DNA of 64,000 nt. Source: Brotonthovivens ammoniilytica (lineage in GTDB: Bacteria; Bacillota; Clostridia; Lachnospirales; Lachnospiraceae). Shown in pieces: positions 9,901 through 17,844 of the stretch (position 1 is its first letter; every line of letters begins with the position of its first letter). A program made the translations under genes and the position numbers. Under the pieces are notes generated by a model, which did no database searches, had not been told where the DNA came from, and saw only the letters and a program-made list of their open reading frames with translations. The stretch spans positions 248,001 through 312,000 of the forward strand of contig NZ_JAOQJQ010000003.1 of the NCBI RefSeq assembly GCF_025566885.1, read 5' to 3'.

Positions 9901-12752
9901 ATACGTATAAAGCTCTTTCAAATACCCTGACTCCATTAAAGATTACGAAAATCTTAAGCGGCGGAAGAGAAGAAGCTTTACAGAAGGATGAGTTTTTCTT
10001 TGAGCTGTCAGTAACTGCTGTGGAGGGTTCACCGGAAGATGGTTTCCGGCTGCCGGCCAAGACAAAGTTAGGAAATGAGGCAGATGGAAGCGTTCAGTTT
10101 GATGATATTGTCTTTACTGAAGAGGGAACTTATCAGGTAACAGTCAGTGAAGTAAAACCGGCGTCCGGTGTTTTGGAAGGGGTTACTTACGATGACAATG
10201 TATTAACTTATACTGTGACCGTAAAAGATAATAACGGCAATCTGGAAGCGGAAATTTCAGATGTAACTGGCAGTCAGACCTTTACCAATCAGTATCAGGC
10301 ATCGGGAACTCTCAATGGTGCGGCAAATCTGAAAGTAACAAAAGAACTTTCCGGAAGAAACTGGCTTGATGATGACAGCTTTACCTTTGAGTTATCGCCG
10401 GGGGATGAGATTACCCAGAATGCGGTAAAAGATAAAACAGTAATTCTGCCGGAAGATACAAAACTGCAGATTACAGGTAAGGATCAAGTAAAGGAAAAAG
10501 CCTTTGGAGATATTACATTTACAAAAGCAGGGACTTATAAATTCCAGATTACTGAAGAAGAAGGAAAACAGGCGGGGATTACCTATGATACAGTCCCGCG
10601 TATCCTGACAGTTAAAGTTACGGATAACAATGACGGAACACTGACCGTTGCAGGAACAGAAGTGGTTGAAAACTCTCTGACCTTCCATAATACGTATACA
10701 GCCGTACCGGCAGTGTCAGAAAATTTGACTGCTGAAAAAACATTAACAGGCAGGGATATGAAGGACGGTGAATTTTCCTTTTCTGTAACACCACAGAATC
10801 AGGCGCCTGCTCCTACAATGGTATCAGTGAAAAATACAGCGGCCAAAAATAATGAGACCAGTGAACTGAACTTTGGCAGAATTATATTTACAGAGGCCGG
10901 AAAGTACACATACCTTATAAAGGAAGAAAAGGGAAATCTGGGCGGTGTTTCGTATGACCAAAGAGAATATACCGTTACCTATATTGTGACGGACAACTTA
11001 AAGGGAAATCTGGAAATTGAATCTGAAGTTACTCTGGATGGAAAACCTGTTGATACGGTTTCCTTTAAAAATACTTATACGTCAGAAGCTGCAGAGATTT
11101 CAGGCAGTGCAGATTTAAGTGGAACAAAGACAGTTGTATCCGAGGATCCGGATTCTTCTTATACGATGAAGGGTAAAGAATTTGAATTTGAAATAACTGC
11201 TTTAACAAAGGATGCTCCATTGCCGGAGGATACCATTGTTACGAATGATGCAGGCGGAAGTTTTTCATTTGGAAATATTACCTATACGGCTCCCGGCACC
11301 TACCGTTATCAGATTAGTGAGGTAAAGGGAAGTGCGGCCGGAATGTCTTATGACGGAAGTACGTATGAAGTTGTGGTGGAAGTGACGGATAATGGCTTGG
11401 GACAGCTTCTTGCAAGTGTAAGCAAAAGCGGAGATTTAGAGTTCAGAAATCATTATAATCCCGAAAAAATCAGTGCTTCGATTTCAGGAACCAAGAGTCT
11501 TGCCGGAAGAGATCTGAAGGATCAGGAATTTAGCTTCCGTCTGGAGGCAGGGGATGATCTGACAAAGAAAGCAGTCAAGGAAGGCATTGTAGTACTTGGC
11601 GGTCATGCAGACAGTCTGATTACAGACAATACACAGGCCGGTTCCTTCAACTTTGGACAGGATGCCATTACATTCTGCCAGGCAGGAAATTATACATTCC
11701 TTGTAACCGAAGAAAAGGGAGAAGATGCCAATATCACTTATGATGACACTGTTTATGAAGTAAAAGTGAATGTGACAGATGATAATGGACTTCTGAAAGC
11801 AGAATGGAGCAAAGATCTGGATATTCACTTTGAAAATACCTATACTCCGTTTGAAACAGAGGTGTCCTTTGGCGGAACAAAAACATTAGACGGAAGAACC
11901 ATTAAAGATGGAGAATTCAAGTTTATTGTTACAGATGCACAGGGAAATGAAGTTTCAAAAGGAACAAATGATGCAGAGGGAAACATTGAATTTGAGCCGG
12001 TTGTGTTTACAAAAGCCGGGGAATATTACTATGATATTACAGAGGTCAACAACGCAGTGGGCGGTATTGTTTATGACACAAATTTGTATCATGTGAAAGT
12101 TGTAATTGACGATGTTGACGGACAGCTGACAGCAGCATCTGTGATATATACTGCCGATGGCGGAGATTCTGAAAATGGTGCAGTATTTAAAAATGTTTAC
12201 CGGGCAGAGCATACTTCTGTTGTGTTAGGAGCAGTTAAAGAGCTGGAAGGACGCAGCCTGAAGGACAAGGAATTTACTTTTGTATTGAAAGATGAGAACG
12301 GAAAAGTCATCGCTGAAGCACAGAATGACGAAACAGGTATGATTTTGTTTGAGGAAATTGCTTTTGACAAGGCAGGAACGTATCAGTACACTGTTTCAGA
12401 GGCTGCAGGAACAGAGGAAAACATTACTTATGATGAGACCGTATATTCGATTACGGTTACTGTGGAAGATAATCAGGAAGGATATCTATCTGCGGCTGTG
12501 GATAATCACGGGCAAGATATAGTATTCCATAATCTGTATCAGGAAGCTCAGGCAGATCATCCAAAAGAGGATGATTCCAAAACAGATCAGCCGGGGGCGG
12601 ACAAAGACGATTTACAGATAGAGGATACAGCTGATGCACCAGCTACTGGAGACGGGCAGCCTGTATTTCAGAGTCTGGCAGTATTTGTAATCGCAGCAGC
12701 CGGTATACTCATTGCTGCAGGAGTGATAATCCGCAGAAGAAAACGGATGTAG
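3921..12752 (+). CDS. Giant sortase-anchored surface protein with about 13 pilin-type repeats
   Basis: This 2943-residue protein starts at ATG 3921 after GAGAGGAGAG. It has a long KK-rich signal peptide (about 1-46) and then a fibro-slime/PA14-like domain (about 90-405, GDDDVWIFIDNVLVGDLGG). Two SpaA/Cna-B-type domains follow (about 413-520 and 693-800, with LDQEGNPVSGAKFRLYN). From about residue 1090 to 2880 there are about 13 repeats of the pilin isopeptide-linkage (FctA-like) type, each opening G-x-K-x-L-x-G-R and closing F-x-N-x-Y. The C-terminus has a sortase-like signal APATGDG, a hydrophobic helix and RRRKRM. Such proteins are wall-linked adhesins stabilised by Lys-Asn bonds. No sortase gene is in the window. 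Expression is probably controlled by the invertible segment upstream. Confidence 0.85.
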   Translation: MYKSKKTNKAEKKLRRIGTRRILAMAAAALMAAGAVPQGTGLVQAKGTVLEETDTANNSSETFWSRLTAKAASFFGIGDDSKERSVDDHTVEGISPQGTTINLFDYWVNQRDSPDYGYNNDDGGINAGHQLKFTTGSSGSMNSWTGLAAPREGIVSNKLVNGYPQLSGSSELGMTRTESLDYLFNGNDVDSESEVAGKKAYTDVEGLLQVSDDGYYYYDSKQNFASFQEESNSFAIYDAPAVYTNEEPKNIGQFFPFNTAETVFNEVDGALEAKELGTQNNTIKHWFGLTMTSRFVQMDGGTTSKGAPVTYEFSGDDDVWIFIDNVLVGDLGGIHSAASVKIDFSTGEISINGESDGTLKSKFDAAGVSTDGWDENTFPDDSLHTLRFYYLERGNVDSNMSLKFNLVMVPESDIVKVDQTGNPVQGAEFALYTANEDFEVTNQTPVSTGITDSDGKIVLVDENDTLISFDELHNGGYDYFVLEETSVPEGYRKTGEMHLRYIASESTGNIGRGIVVSDNYVDTGAFANAKVSTTVSTDIQGIDGRSVPITDGKLERGTLFAVILHRKEGGDLEDSSSWYGISGSALEEWTTSKENGTNLAGVLETAKKNPMEFYLNSSGLYQVDIPELPGDIQYYYSMLADDEKEETEFAIGYYYTFADNIADAEEGNTFRLDDTQFSSQYAANFNIPDIKNRLLVQKLDQEGNPVSGAKFRLYNADDVTVNNDGSYQVRDGADSQEVTTEDLTKEKDGITMQGAAVYEGLSNGRYYLLESSAPKGYLLNKSITEVVVDDSGVYADAGEADDGIVTARGVGSLVQTMLQFATNDDMDTTFYNILASLQTQDTQQFDSSKGWSDTSQTMHLQYDADTAALEYVPGETDGAVQLSTDTGWSRLSIKQCYQHDANTDTSTKKNLGDTELSQLFSGTVTVQVTDIRSADLKISKTVNGYEGISDADLENLKDLSFTFQVTLEEEYEEGGTVNTRPLEGTWQIVNQNGEPILDADSKEIAVENGQAVFTLKSGQTAVIKDLPEGAKYQVTENSPGQGFTAQVESNDADADLNTAGTIRGDIKDLNPDISGLEEITADFTNTYSPAAVTVEGTDLSGTKTLAGKNWDDTDSYTFEITAVEPQTAPMPEKKTVTLNGKELTVSGNTPVSFNFGDITYTKPGTYIYNIKEQLPAGIVPGVSYSQASYRAVVTVTDQDQNGNYTGQLSASVSIVKEKDDTGAAADTPSQQADFTNTYNSDAANFVLLAQKNYDNQGNHPLTENMFSFVLSGKEGTTENGASIDKDKIPMPDETVNGICESGNNSTGAVFLGTLHFDQADVGNEYVYQVYEKQPTDDGTYQGSALKEGLQSAWQDPEKDNAWVYKGVTYDKEVKEITVSVTRDANNTIIVTAEYENTGDTMLYFDNTYTPDAVTLSGNTALQGEKTLTGRSMTAGEAFEFELTAANDAAETVLPAALTETVKDVEDGTAEKFSFKDLTFTETGTYIFHITEKLPDGVSAENPIKEGTVYDTHTTIVTVEVTDDQEGSLTAKVSYNNGSVSSETDRAVFSNTYRAVGSYNITGIKEISGRVFNGNDHFTFKIEALDNAPLPSGVLADGTIVITPKSGTKAAIDFGTVNFDKAGQSYSYILSEAEPADSEKPGGISYSKDTYKITITAKAGDTPGTLIPETVIVKNPGGDDETETDEIGWLNQYSASGTLEGAANLGGTKVLRGRDWTADDRFTFRLQGGNPMTQAAISSGKVILPAVTEKTVNSDDLNQGEAAFSFDDITFTKATDPGYPYIFQITENLPSGVSEDQPKKDGITYDTHKYLISVTVTDNGDGTLAVVSGPFSGSSTFTNVYSSLMPEDETAKTDITFTKELIGRDWTDTDAFTFSITALDNAPVPKDQDGNEISQVTVEKTSDSDVSKGSFGEIHYTYDMISGEAGYSKTFVYEISEVIPEDSGKQTGMNYDNSVYRVEITVTDDKKGTMTADSVIKKEKADGTYEEVNGVEFKNTYKALSNTLTPLKITKILSGGREEALQKDEFFFELSVTAVEGSPEDGFRLPAKTKLGNEADGSVQFDDIVFTEEGTYQVTVSEVKPASGVLEGVTYDDNVLTYTVTVKDNNGNLEAEISDVTGSQTFTNQYQASGTLNGAANLKVTKELSGRNWLDDDSFTFELSPGDEITQNAVKDKTVILPEDTKLQITGKDQVKEKAFGDITFTKAGTYKFQITEEEGKQAGITYDTVPRILTVKVTDNNDGTLTVAGTEVVENSLTFHNTYTAVPAVSENLTAEKTLTGRDMKDGEFSFSVTPQNQAPAPTMVSVKNTAAKNNETSELNFGRIIFTEAGKYTYLIKEEKGNLGGVSYDQREYTVTYIVTDNLKGNLEIESEVTLDGKPVDTVSFKNTYTSEAAEISGSADLSGTKTVVSEDPDSSYTMKGKEFEFEITALTKDAPLPEDTIVTNDAGGSFSFGNITYTAPGTYRYQISEVKGSAAGMSYDGSTYEVVVEVTDNGLGQLLASVSKSGDLEFRNHYNPEKISASISGTKSLAGRDLKDQEFSFRLEAGDDLTKKAVKEGIVVLGGHADSLITDNTQAGSFNFGQDAITFCQAGNYTFLVTEEKGEDANITYDDTVYEVKVNVTDDNGLLKAEWSKDLDIHFENTYTPFETEVSFGGTKTLDGRTIKDGEFKFIVTDAQGNEVSKGTNDAEGNIEFEPVVFTKAGEYYYDITEVNNAVGGIVYDTNLYHVKVVIDDVDGQLTAASVIYTADGGDSENGAVFKNVYRAEHTSVVLGAVKELEGRSLKDKEFTFVLKDENGKVIAEAQNDETGMILFEEIAFDKAGTYQYTVSEAAGTEENITYDETVYSITVTVEDNQEGYLSAAVDNHGQDIVFHNLYQEAQADHPKEDDSKTDQPGADKDDLQIEDTADAPATGDGQPVFQSLAVFVIAAAGILIAAGVIIRRRKRM

Positions 12753-12810
12753 GAAAATGTATCAGAACTTATGAGCAGACAGATAAAAACTGTCAGTGTG
12801 TAAGCAGGCG

Positions 12811-12856
12811 GAAGGTGCCGGTTCAAAAAGGAATCGGCACCTTCTGTTTTGTGTTT
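12811..12856 (+). terminator. Terminator after the giant surface gene
   Basis: A 10-bp stem GAAGGTGCCG/CGGCACCTTC with a 14-base loop is followed by the T-rich run TGTTTTGTGTTT. Confidence 0.7.
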
Positions 12857-13027
12857 CAGAAGCAAAACAGAATATGCCACACTGCTCCGGCCTGTGTCCG
12901 TTTTTTGAATTTCTGTTAAGAGCCGGTTTTCCCGGATAAGTTGACGATTTTTTTAAAATTCGCTATGATGATTAAACAATATATAAAAATCATATAGAAA
13001 TAAAAATGACAGGCAGGGAGTGTTTTT

Positions 13028-14863
13028 GTGAACATTTTAAATATAGAACATATCAGTAAAGTATACGGAGAAAAGGTGATTTTTGATGATGTGTCCTGGG
13101 GGATACAGGAAGGTGATAAAATTGGAATTATAGGGATTAACGGAACTGGAAAATCCACACTGCTTAAAATTGCGGCGGGACTTGAGGAAGCAGACTCCGG
13201 AAGCTGTATCAAAGCAAATCATATTGTAGTACAGTATCTTTCTCAAACCCCGGAATTTGACGGAGAATCCTGCGTGCTTGAATATGTGATGAAGGAAATG
13301 TCTGCAGATGTTCACTGGGATATGGAAGGAGAAGCTAAAAATATGCTTCAGACTTTGGGGATTACGGACTGGAATCAGAAAATCGGGGAGCTTTCCGGAG
13401 GTCAGCGAAAAAGGCTGGCTCTGGCAGAGGTACTGTTAAAGCCCTGTGATCTGCTGGTGTTAGATGAGCCCACCAACCATCTGGACCACAGTATGGCTCA
13501 GTGGCTGGAACAGTATCTGAAAAGCTGGAGGGGAAGTCTTTTGATGGTAACCCATGACCGGTATTTTCTGGACAGTGTTTCCAACCGGATTTTGGAGATT
13601 GATAAAGGAAAGATTTATAATTATGATACCAATTATGCCGGGTTTCTGGAATTAAAAACCCAGCGGGAAGAGATGGAGCAGGCCACAGAGAGGAAGCGCC
13701 AGTCAATTCTGCGCACAGAGCTTGAATGGGTGAAGCGGGGAGCCAGAGCCCGTTCTACCAAGCAGAAGGCAAGACTTTTGCGGTATGAGGAACTAAAAAA
13801 CCAGGGTGGTCCTGTCAGTGATGGCAGGGTGGAGATGAGTTCTGTTTCTACGCGTATGGGAAACACAACCATTGAGGTGGAAAATCTCTGTAAATCATAT
13901 AGAGAGAAGACTTTGGTCAGGGATTTTTCCTACATATTTTTAAAAAATGACCGTATTGGATTTGTGGGTGATAACGGCTGTGGGAAAACAACGCTGATGA
14001 AAATGCTGACGGGACGGATACAGCCGGACCAGGGAACAATTAAAATCGGGCAGACCATTAAAATGGGATATTATTCCCAGGAGATTGAGACGGGAAAGGA
14101 TGCGGGAATTGCTTATATGGACCCTGCTATGCGTGTCATTGATTATATCAGGGAGACCGCAGAATATGTGCGTACCGAAGATGGTCTTATCAGTGCTTCT
14201 GCGATGCTGGAACGGTTTTTGTTTCCCCCGGATGCTCAGTACAGCCTGATTGGAAAACTATCGGGAGGAGAACGCCGCCGGCTGAATTTGCTCCGGGTAC
14301 TGATGGAAGCGCCAAATGTGCTGATTTTAGATGAGCCCACCAATGATCTGGATATTTCCACATTGACCATACTGGAGGATTATCTGGATCACTATCAGGG
14401 AATTGTGATAACCGTGTCTCATGACCGGTATTTTCTGGACCGGACGGTGCGGAGGATTTTTGCTTTTGAAGATGGCGGGCGCCTGAGGCAGTATGAAGGC
14501 GGATATACAGATTATATTATGAAGGCCAAAGAAGCGGATGAGGAGAAACAAAGTCCGGCAGCGGCCGATGTTTTGGCAGAAAAATCTGGAAGAGCAGGGA
14601 AAGATACTTATCGGGCTGCAAAAGAAAAGAAACTGAAATTTTCTTATAAGGAACAGCGGGAGTATGAGACCATTGAGGAAGATATCGCAGCTTTAGAAGA
14701 GGCGTTGGAGCAGCTGGAGCAGGATATGATGGCAAATGCAACAAACTCTGCAAAATTATCAGAACTGACAGAATTAAAATCCAAAAAGGAGCAGGAACTG
14801 GAAGAGAAGATGGAGCGCTGGGAGTATCTGGAGGAGCTGGCTGAAAAAATTGCCGGGCAGTAG
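13028..14863 (+). CDS. ABC-F family ATPase, Uup-like
   Basis: This 611-residue soluble protein contains two ABC ATPase domains. The first has Walker A GINGTGKST, signature LSGGQRKR and Walker B LLVLDEPTNHLD; the second has GDNGCGKTT, LSGGERRR and VLILDEPTNDLD. There are no membrane segments. A basic linker (about 220-265, WVKRGARARSTKQKARL) joins the domains, and a C-terminal coiled coil covers about 540-611. This is the Uup/EttA-type ABC-F plan of ribosome-associated translation factors, and the Uup-style C-terminal coiled coil favours a housekeeping role over antibiotic target protection. The start is GTG 13028 after AGGCAGGGAG. The gene appears monocistronic. Confidence 0.85.
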   Translation: MNILNIEHISKVYGEKVIFDDVSWGIQEGDKIGIIGINGTGKSTLLKIAAGLEEADSGSCIKANHIVVQYLSQTPEFDGESCVLEYVMKEMSADVHWDMEGEAKNMLQTLGITDWNQKIGELSGGQRKRLALAEVLLKPCDLLVLDEPTNHLDHSMAQWLEQYLKSWRGSLLMVTHDRYFLDSVSNRILEIDKGKIYNYDTNYAGFLELKTQREEMEQATERKRQSILRTELEWVKRGARARSTKQKARLLRYEELKNQGGPVSDGRVEMSSVSTRMGNTTIEVENLCKSYREKTLVRDFSYIFLKNDRIGFVGDNGCGKTTLMKMLTGRIQPDQGTIKIGQTIKMGYYSQEIETGKDAGIAYMDPAMRVIDYIRETAEYVRTEDGLISASAMLERFLFPPDAQYSLIGKLSGGERRRLNLLRVLMEAPNVLILDEPTNDLDISTLTILEDYLDHYQGIVITVSHDRYFLDRTVRRIFAFEDGGRLRQYEGGYTDYIMKAKEADEEKQSPAAADVLAEKSGRAGKDTYRAAKEKKLKFSYKEQREYETIEEDIAALEEALEQLEQDMMANATNSAKLSELTELKSKKEQELEEKMERWEYLEELAEKIAGQ

Positions 14864-14920
14864 AGAACTTCAGGATTATGCAAAAAAGGCATAGGTATCC
14901 ATTTTAAACAGATATTTGTA

Positions 14921-14940
14921 AAGCCAGTTTTTTCTGGCTT
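14921..14940 (+). terminator. Weak hairpin after the ABC-F gene
   Basis: AAGCCAG and CTGGCTT form a 7-bp stem with a T-rich loop; there is no clean T-run after it. It is a possible terminator for the ABC-F gene. Confidence 0.35.
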
Positions 14941-15011
14941 ATACTAAGAAATAATTGATAATAGAAATAAAATATAAAACAGAATATAAAAACAGAATGG
15001 AGTGACAGGTT

Positions 15012-16145
15012 ATGATTTATAAAGGATTTCAGGATTTAAAACTATCAGCCCTTGGAATGGGGGCCATGCGTCTGCCGGTTGTAGATGGAGATGATTCAAA
15101 CATTGATGAGGCTGCGGCAATGAAAATGGTGGACTATGCTATGAAGCAGGGGATTAACTATTATGATACTGCCTGGGGATATCATGGAGGACAGTCGGAG
15201 CTGGTGATGGGTAAGGCGCTTGCCCGGCATCCCAGAGAAAGCTTTTATCTGGCAGATAAATTTCCCGGATATGATCTTTCCAATATGGATAAAGTGGAAG
15301 AGATTTTTGAGACACAGCTGAAAAAGTGTAAGGTAGATTATTTTGATTTTTATTTGTTTCACAATGTCTGTGAAATGAATATTGATGCATATCTGGATGA
15401 AGCTTATGGTATTTACGATTATCTTATGAAACAAAAAGCGGACGGACGCATCAGACACCTGGGCTTTTCTGTTCACGGAGCGTATGATGTTATGGAACGG
15501 TTTTTAAAGGCATACGGAAGCGATATGGAATTCTGTCAGATTCAGTTAAATTATCTGGACTGGAGTTTTCAGGATGCAAAAGCTAAGATAGAGCTTTTAA
15601 AACAGTATCAGATACCAGTCTGGGTAATGGAACCCCTGCGGGGCGGACAGCTGGCATCCCTTGATCTTAAGCAGGAGCAGCAGTTAAAAAAACTGCGCCC
15701 AGAGGAAGGAATACCGGCATGGGCATTCCGGTTTCTGCAGACAATTCCGGAAGTGACAGTAACTCTTTCCGGGATGTCAGATTTTGGCCAGCTTCAGGAA
15801 AATATTCATACCTTTGAAACCAATCAGCCCTTAAATGATATGGAATTTGACGCTGTAATAAAAATTGCGGACAGTATCATAAAGAAGATTGCTCTGCCGT
15901 GCACCTCATGCAGATATTGTGTCAGTCATTGCCCTAAAGGGCTTAATATCCCGGTTTTAATCGGGCTGTATAATGAGCACTGTTCTACAAAGGGAGGTTT
16001 CCTTGCACCTATGGCGCTGATGGCTGTACCGGAATCAAAACGCCCTGCTGCCTGCGTGGGATGCAGAAGCTGTGAAGCAGTCTGTCCCCAGCAGATAAAA
16101 ATATCAGAGGCTATGGCTGATTTTACGAAAATGCTGAATGCGTAA
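15012..16145 (+). CDS. Aldo/keto reductase with C-terminal 4Fe-4S domain
   Basis: The 377-residue protein carries an aldo/keto reductase barrel (about 1-280) with the catalytic tetrad visible as D52, Y57 (YYDTAWGY), K83 and H117 (LFHNV). A ferredoxin-like tail (about 290-375) has two cysteine clusters, CTSCRYCVSHCP and CVGCRSCEAVCP, able to hold two 4Fe-4S centres. Members of this fused family are NAD(P)H- or ferredoxin-linked oxidoreductases whose substrates are mostly unknown. The start ATG follows GGAGTGACAGG. The gene stands alone, and a large two-way terminator separates it from the convergent amylase gene. Confidence 0.85.
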   Translation: MIYKGFQDLKLSALGMGAMRLPVVDGDDSNIDEAAAMKMVDYAMKQGINYYDTAWGYHGGQSELVMGKALARHPRESFYLADKFPGYDLSNMDKVEEIFETQLKKCKVDYFDFYLFHNVCEMNIDAYLDEAYGIYDYLMKQKADGRIRHLGFSVHGAYDVMERFLKAYGSDMEFCQIQLNYLDWSFQDAKAKIELLKQYQIPVWVMEPLRGGQLASLDLKQEQQLKKLRPEEGIPAWAFRFLQTIPEVTVTLSGMSDFGQLQENIHTFETNQPLNDMEFDAVIKIADSIIKKIALPCTSCRYCVSHCPKGLNIPVLIGLYNEHCSTKGGFLAPMALMAVPESKRPAACVGCRSCEAVCPQQIKISEAMADFTKMLNA

Positions 16146-16157
16146 ACTTTAAGAGAG

Positions 16158-16272
16158 AAAAATCCCACAGTCCGGAACCTTCCATTGAACTGCCCGCCAA
16201 AAGCTAGACCAAAAATCTAACGATTGGGAGATTGGTTCAATGGGCCATGTGGTTCCTTACAGTGGGATTTTT
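16158..16272. terminator. Large symmetric bidirectional terminator
   Basis: Three nested stems fold the whole intergenic region: AAAAATCCCAC (16158-16168) with GTGGGATTTTT (16262-16272), GGAACC with GGTTCC (16174-16179/16251-16256) and CCATTGAAC with GTTCAATGG (16182-16190/16235-16243). A 44-base loop remains. U-runs appear on both strands, so it can serve the convergent genes on each side. It is longer than a usual terminator and could also be a small RNA. Confidence 0.7.
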
Positions 16273-16317
16273 GTTTCTCGGCCTATTTTACTTTAAATAG
16301 TTATTTGTTTTTAAAAA

Positions 16318-17628
16318 TCAGCTCTCACATTTCCAGAAGAAAGCGCTGTAAGCAGGCAGCTGGCTGCCGCCGCCAAAGTCGTGCTCTGCACCGGTAATCA
16401 GATCTTTCGCCCGACCGCAGCCGGTGTCAAAGTGTGCCGTGTAAGGCGTTTCATCGGCATTGACTGCCACAAATACACGCTCGTTGTCTGTCCGGCGTTC
16501 AAAAATACATTGACGGTTTGTCAGAACTACTGAGCAAAAATCCCCATAGTTAAGGGCAGCGCTTTCTTTTTTTGCTTTGCTTAAAGCAGTAATCCATCTG
16601 GTAAGCTCATTTTCAAGAGGGGCGTCAAAACATGGACGTAATGCAGGATCTCCTTCATTTTTGTGCGCCTTTGCACCCCATTCGCTTCCGTAGTAAATAC
16701 ATGGAATACCAGGCATTCCAAAACAGAGGGCATAAATCAATGGAAGGTGCCGTTCATTGGTGAGATTGCTGGCAATCCGGGTTACATCATGATTATCCAC
16801 AAATGAAAGCAGATGTTTTCCTTTATAAAGAGTCCAGTTTTCCGGTCCGAACTGGCGCAGTAAAGAGTGGATAATTTCAAACATATTCATGCTGTTAAAG
16901 CTGGAGAACAGTCCTTTGTAGCATTCGTAATTCGTTACTGAATGCAGCATCTGATCATTCATCAGCTGGTTATAATCGCCGTGAAGCATTTCTCCTACCA
17001 GGAAGAATTCATTTTTTAGAGAATCACAGTGGCTCCGGAGACGGCGGACAAAGTCATGGTCAAGACAGTAGGCTACATCCAGCCGCAGTCCGTCGATATC
17101 AAAGGTATCAATCCAGTATTTTACGCTGTCTAACAGATAACGGATCACTTCTTCATTTTTCAGGTTCAGCTTAACCAGATCAAAGTTTCCTTCCCAGCCT
17201 TCATACCAGAGACCGTCGTTATAGTTGGAGTTCCCCTGAAAATTCAGGAAAAACCAATCCTTGTAGGAAGAGTTTTCACGGTTTTTTAAAACATCCTGAA
17301 AAGCAAAAAAACCCCGTCCCGCATGATTAAACACCCCGTCTAACACGATGCGGATACCTGCCCGGTGCAGATTTTTACATACTGCGGCAAAGTCTTCATT
17401 GGTGCCCAGACGCACATCCAGTTTTTTATAATCCCTTGTATTATATCCATGGGTATCAGATTCAAATAACGGTGAAAAATAAACGGCATCAGCGCCAAGC
17501 TTCTTGATATGGGGGATCCAGTCATTTACTTTTAAAATCCGATGTGTTAAAACTCCATCATTTTCAAAAGGCGCCCCGCAAAATCCAAGGGGATAAATCT
17601 GATAAAAAACACTTTCATAAGCCCACAT
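16318..17628 (-). CDS. GH13 alpha-amylase-family glycosidase
   Basis: This 436-residue cytoplasmic enzyme has a GH13 (beta/alpha)8 barrel. Conserved regions are GVFNHAG (about 98-104), GLRLDVAY with nucleophile D184, VGEMLHGDY with acid/base E213 and FVDNHD with transition-state D281. No signal peptide is visible, so it would act on imported malto-oligosaccharides or cyclodextrins; the short GEMLHG/WYEGW style resembles neopullulanase/cyclomaltodextrinase relatives lacking the N-terminal dimerisation domain. ATG 17628 follows AGGAGGAAAAACT. It is transcribed away from the AEC transporter gene. Confidence 0.85.
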   Translation of the reverse strand: MWAYESVFYQIYPLGFCGAPFENDGVLTHRILKVNDWIPHIKKLGADAVYFSPLFESDTHGYNTRDYKKLDVRLGTNEDFAAVCKNLHRAGIRIVLDGVFNHAGRGFFAFQDVLKNRENSSYKDWFFLNFQGNSNYNDGLWYEGWEGNFDLVKLNLKNEEVIRYLLDSVKYWIDTFDIDGLRLDVAYCLDHDFVRRLRSHCDSLKNEFFLVGEMLHGDYNQLMNDQMLHSVTNYECYKGLFSSFNSMNMFEIIHSLLRQFGPENWTLYKGKHLLSFVDNHDVTRIASNLTNERHLPLIYALCFGMPGIPCIYYGSEWGAKAHKNEGDPALRPCFDAPLENELTRWITALSKAKKESAALNYGDFCSVVLTNRQCIFERRTDNERVFVAVNADETPYTAHFDTGCGRAKDLITGAEHDFGGGSQLPAYSAFFWKCES

Positions 17629-17754
17629 AGTTTTTCCTCCTGTTTCAAAACAGATATGAACAGAGATCTGTTTTTCTTTATAATAACCTTATGATAAAAT
17701 TTTACTCAATGTCTGTACAGGATACAAGGGGAACTTGCAAGTTTCTAAGAATAC

Positions 17755-17783
17755 GTGACATTCTAAAAAGTGTGTGCTATGAT
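17755..17783 (+). promoter_or_regulatory. Promoter of the AEC transporter gene
   Basis: GTGACA (17755-17760) and TATGAT (17778-17783) are separated by 17 bp, about 60 bp upstream of the start codon. Confidence 0.5.
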
Positions 17784-17844
17784 AGATTTAATAAAAAAAT
17801 CTTGTTTTATGCAAAATATATGAAAAATGAAAGGGGAGAGAAAT

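Noticed and set aside
13028..14863. Antibiotic-resistance ABC-F protein
   Set aside because: Basic linker and C-terminal coiled coil match housekeeping Uup; no resistance-type long interdomain arm is evident.
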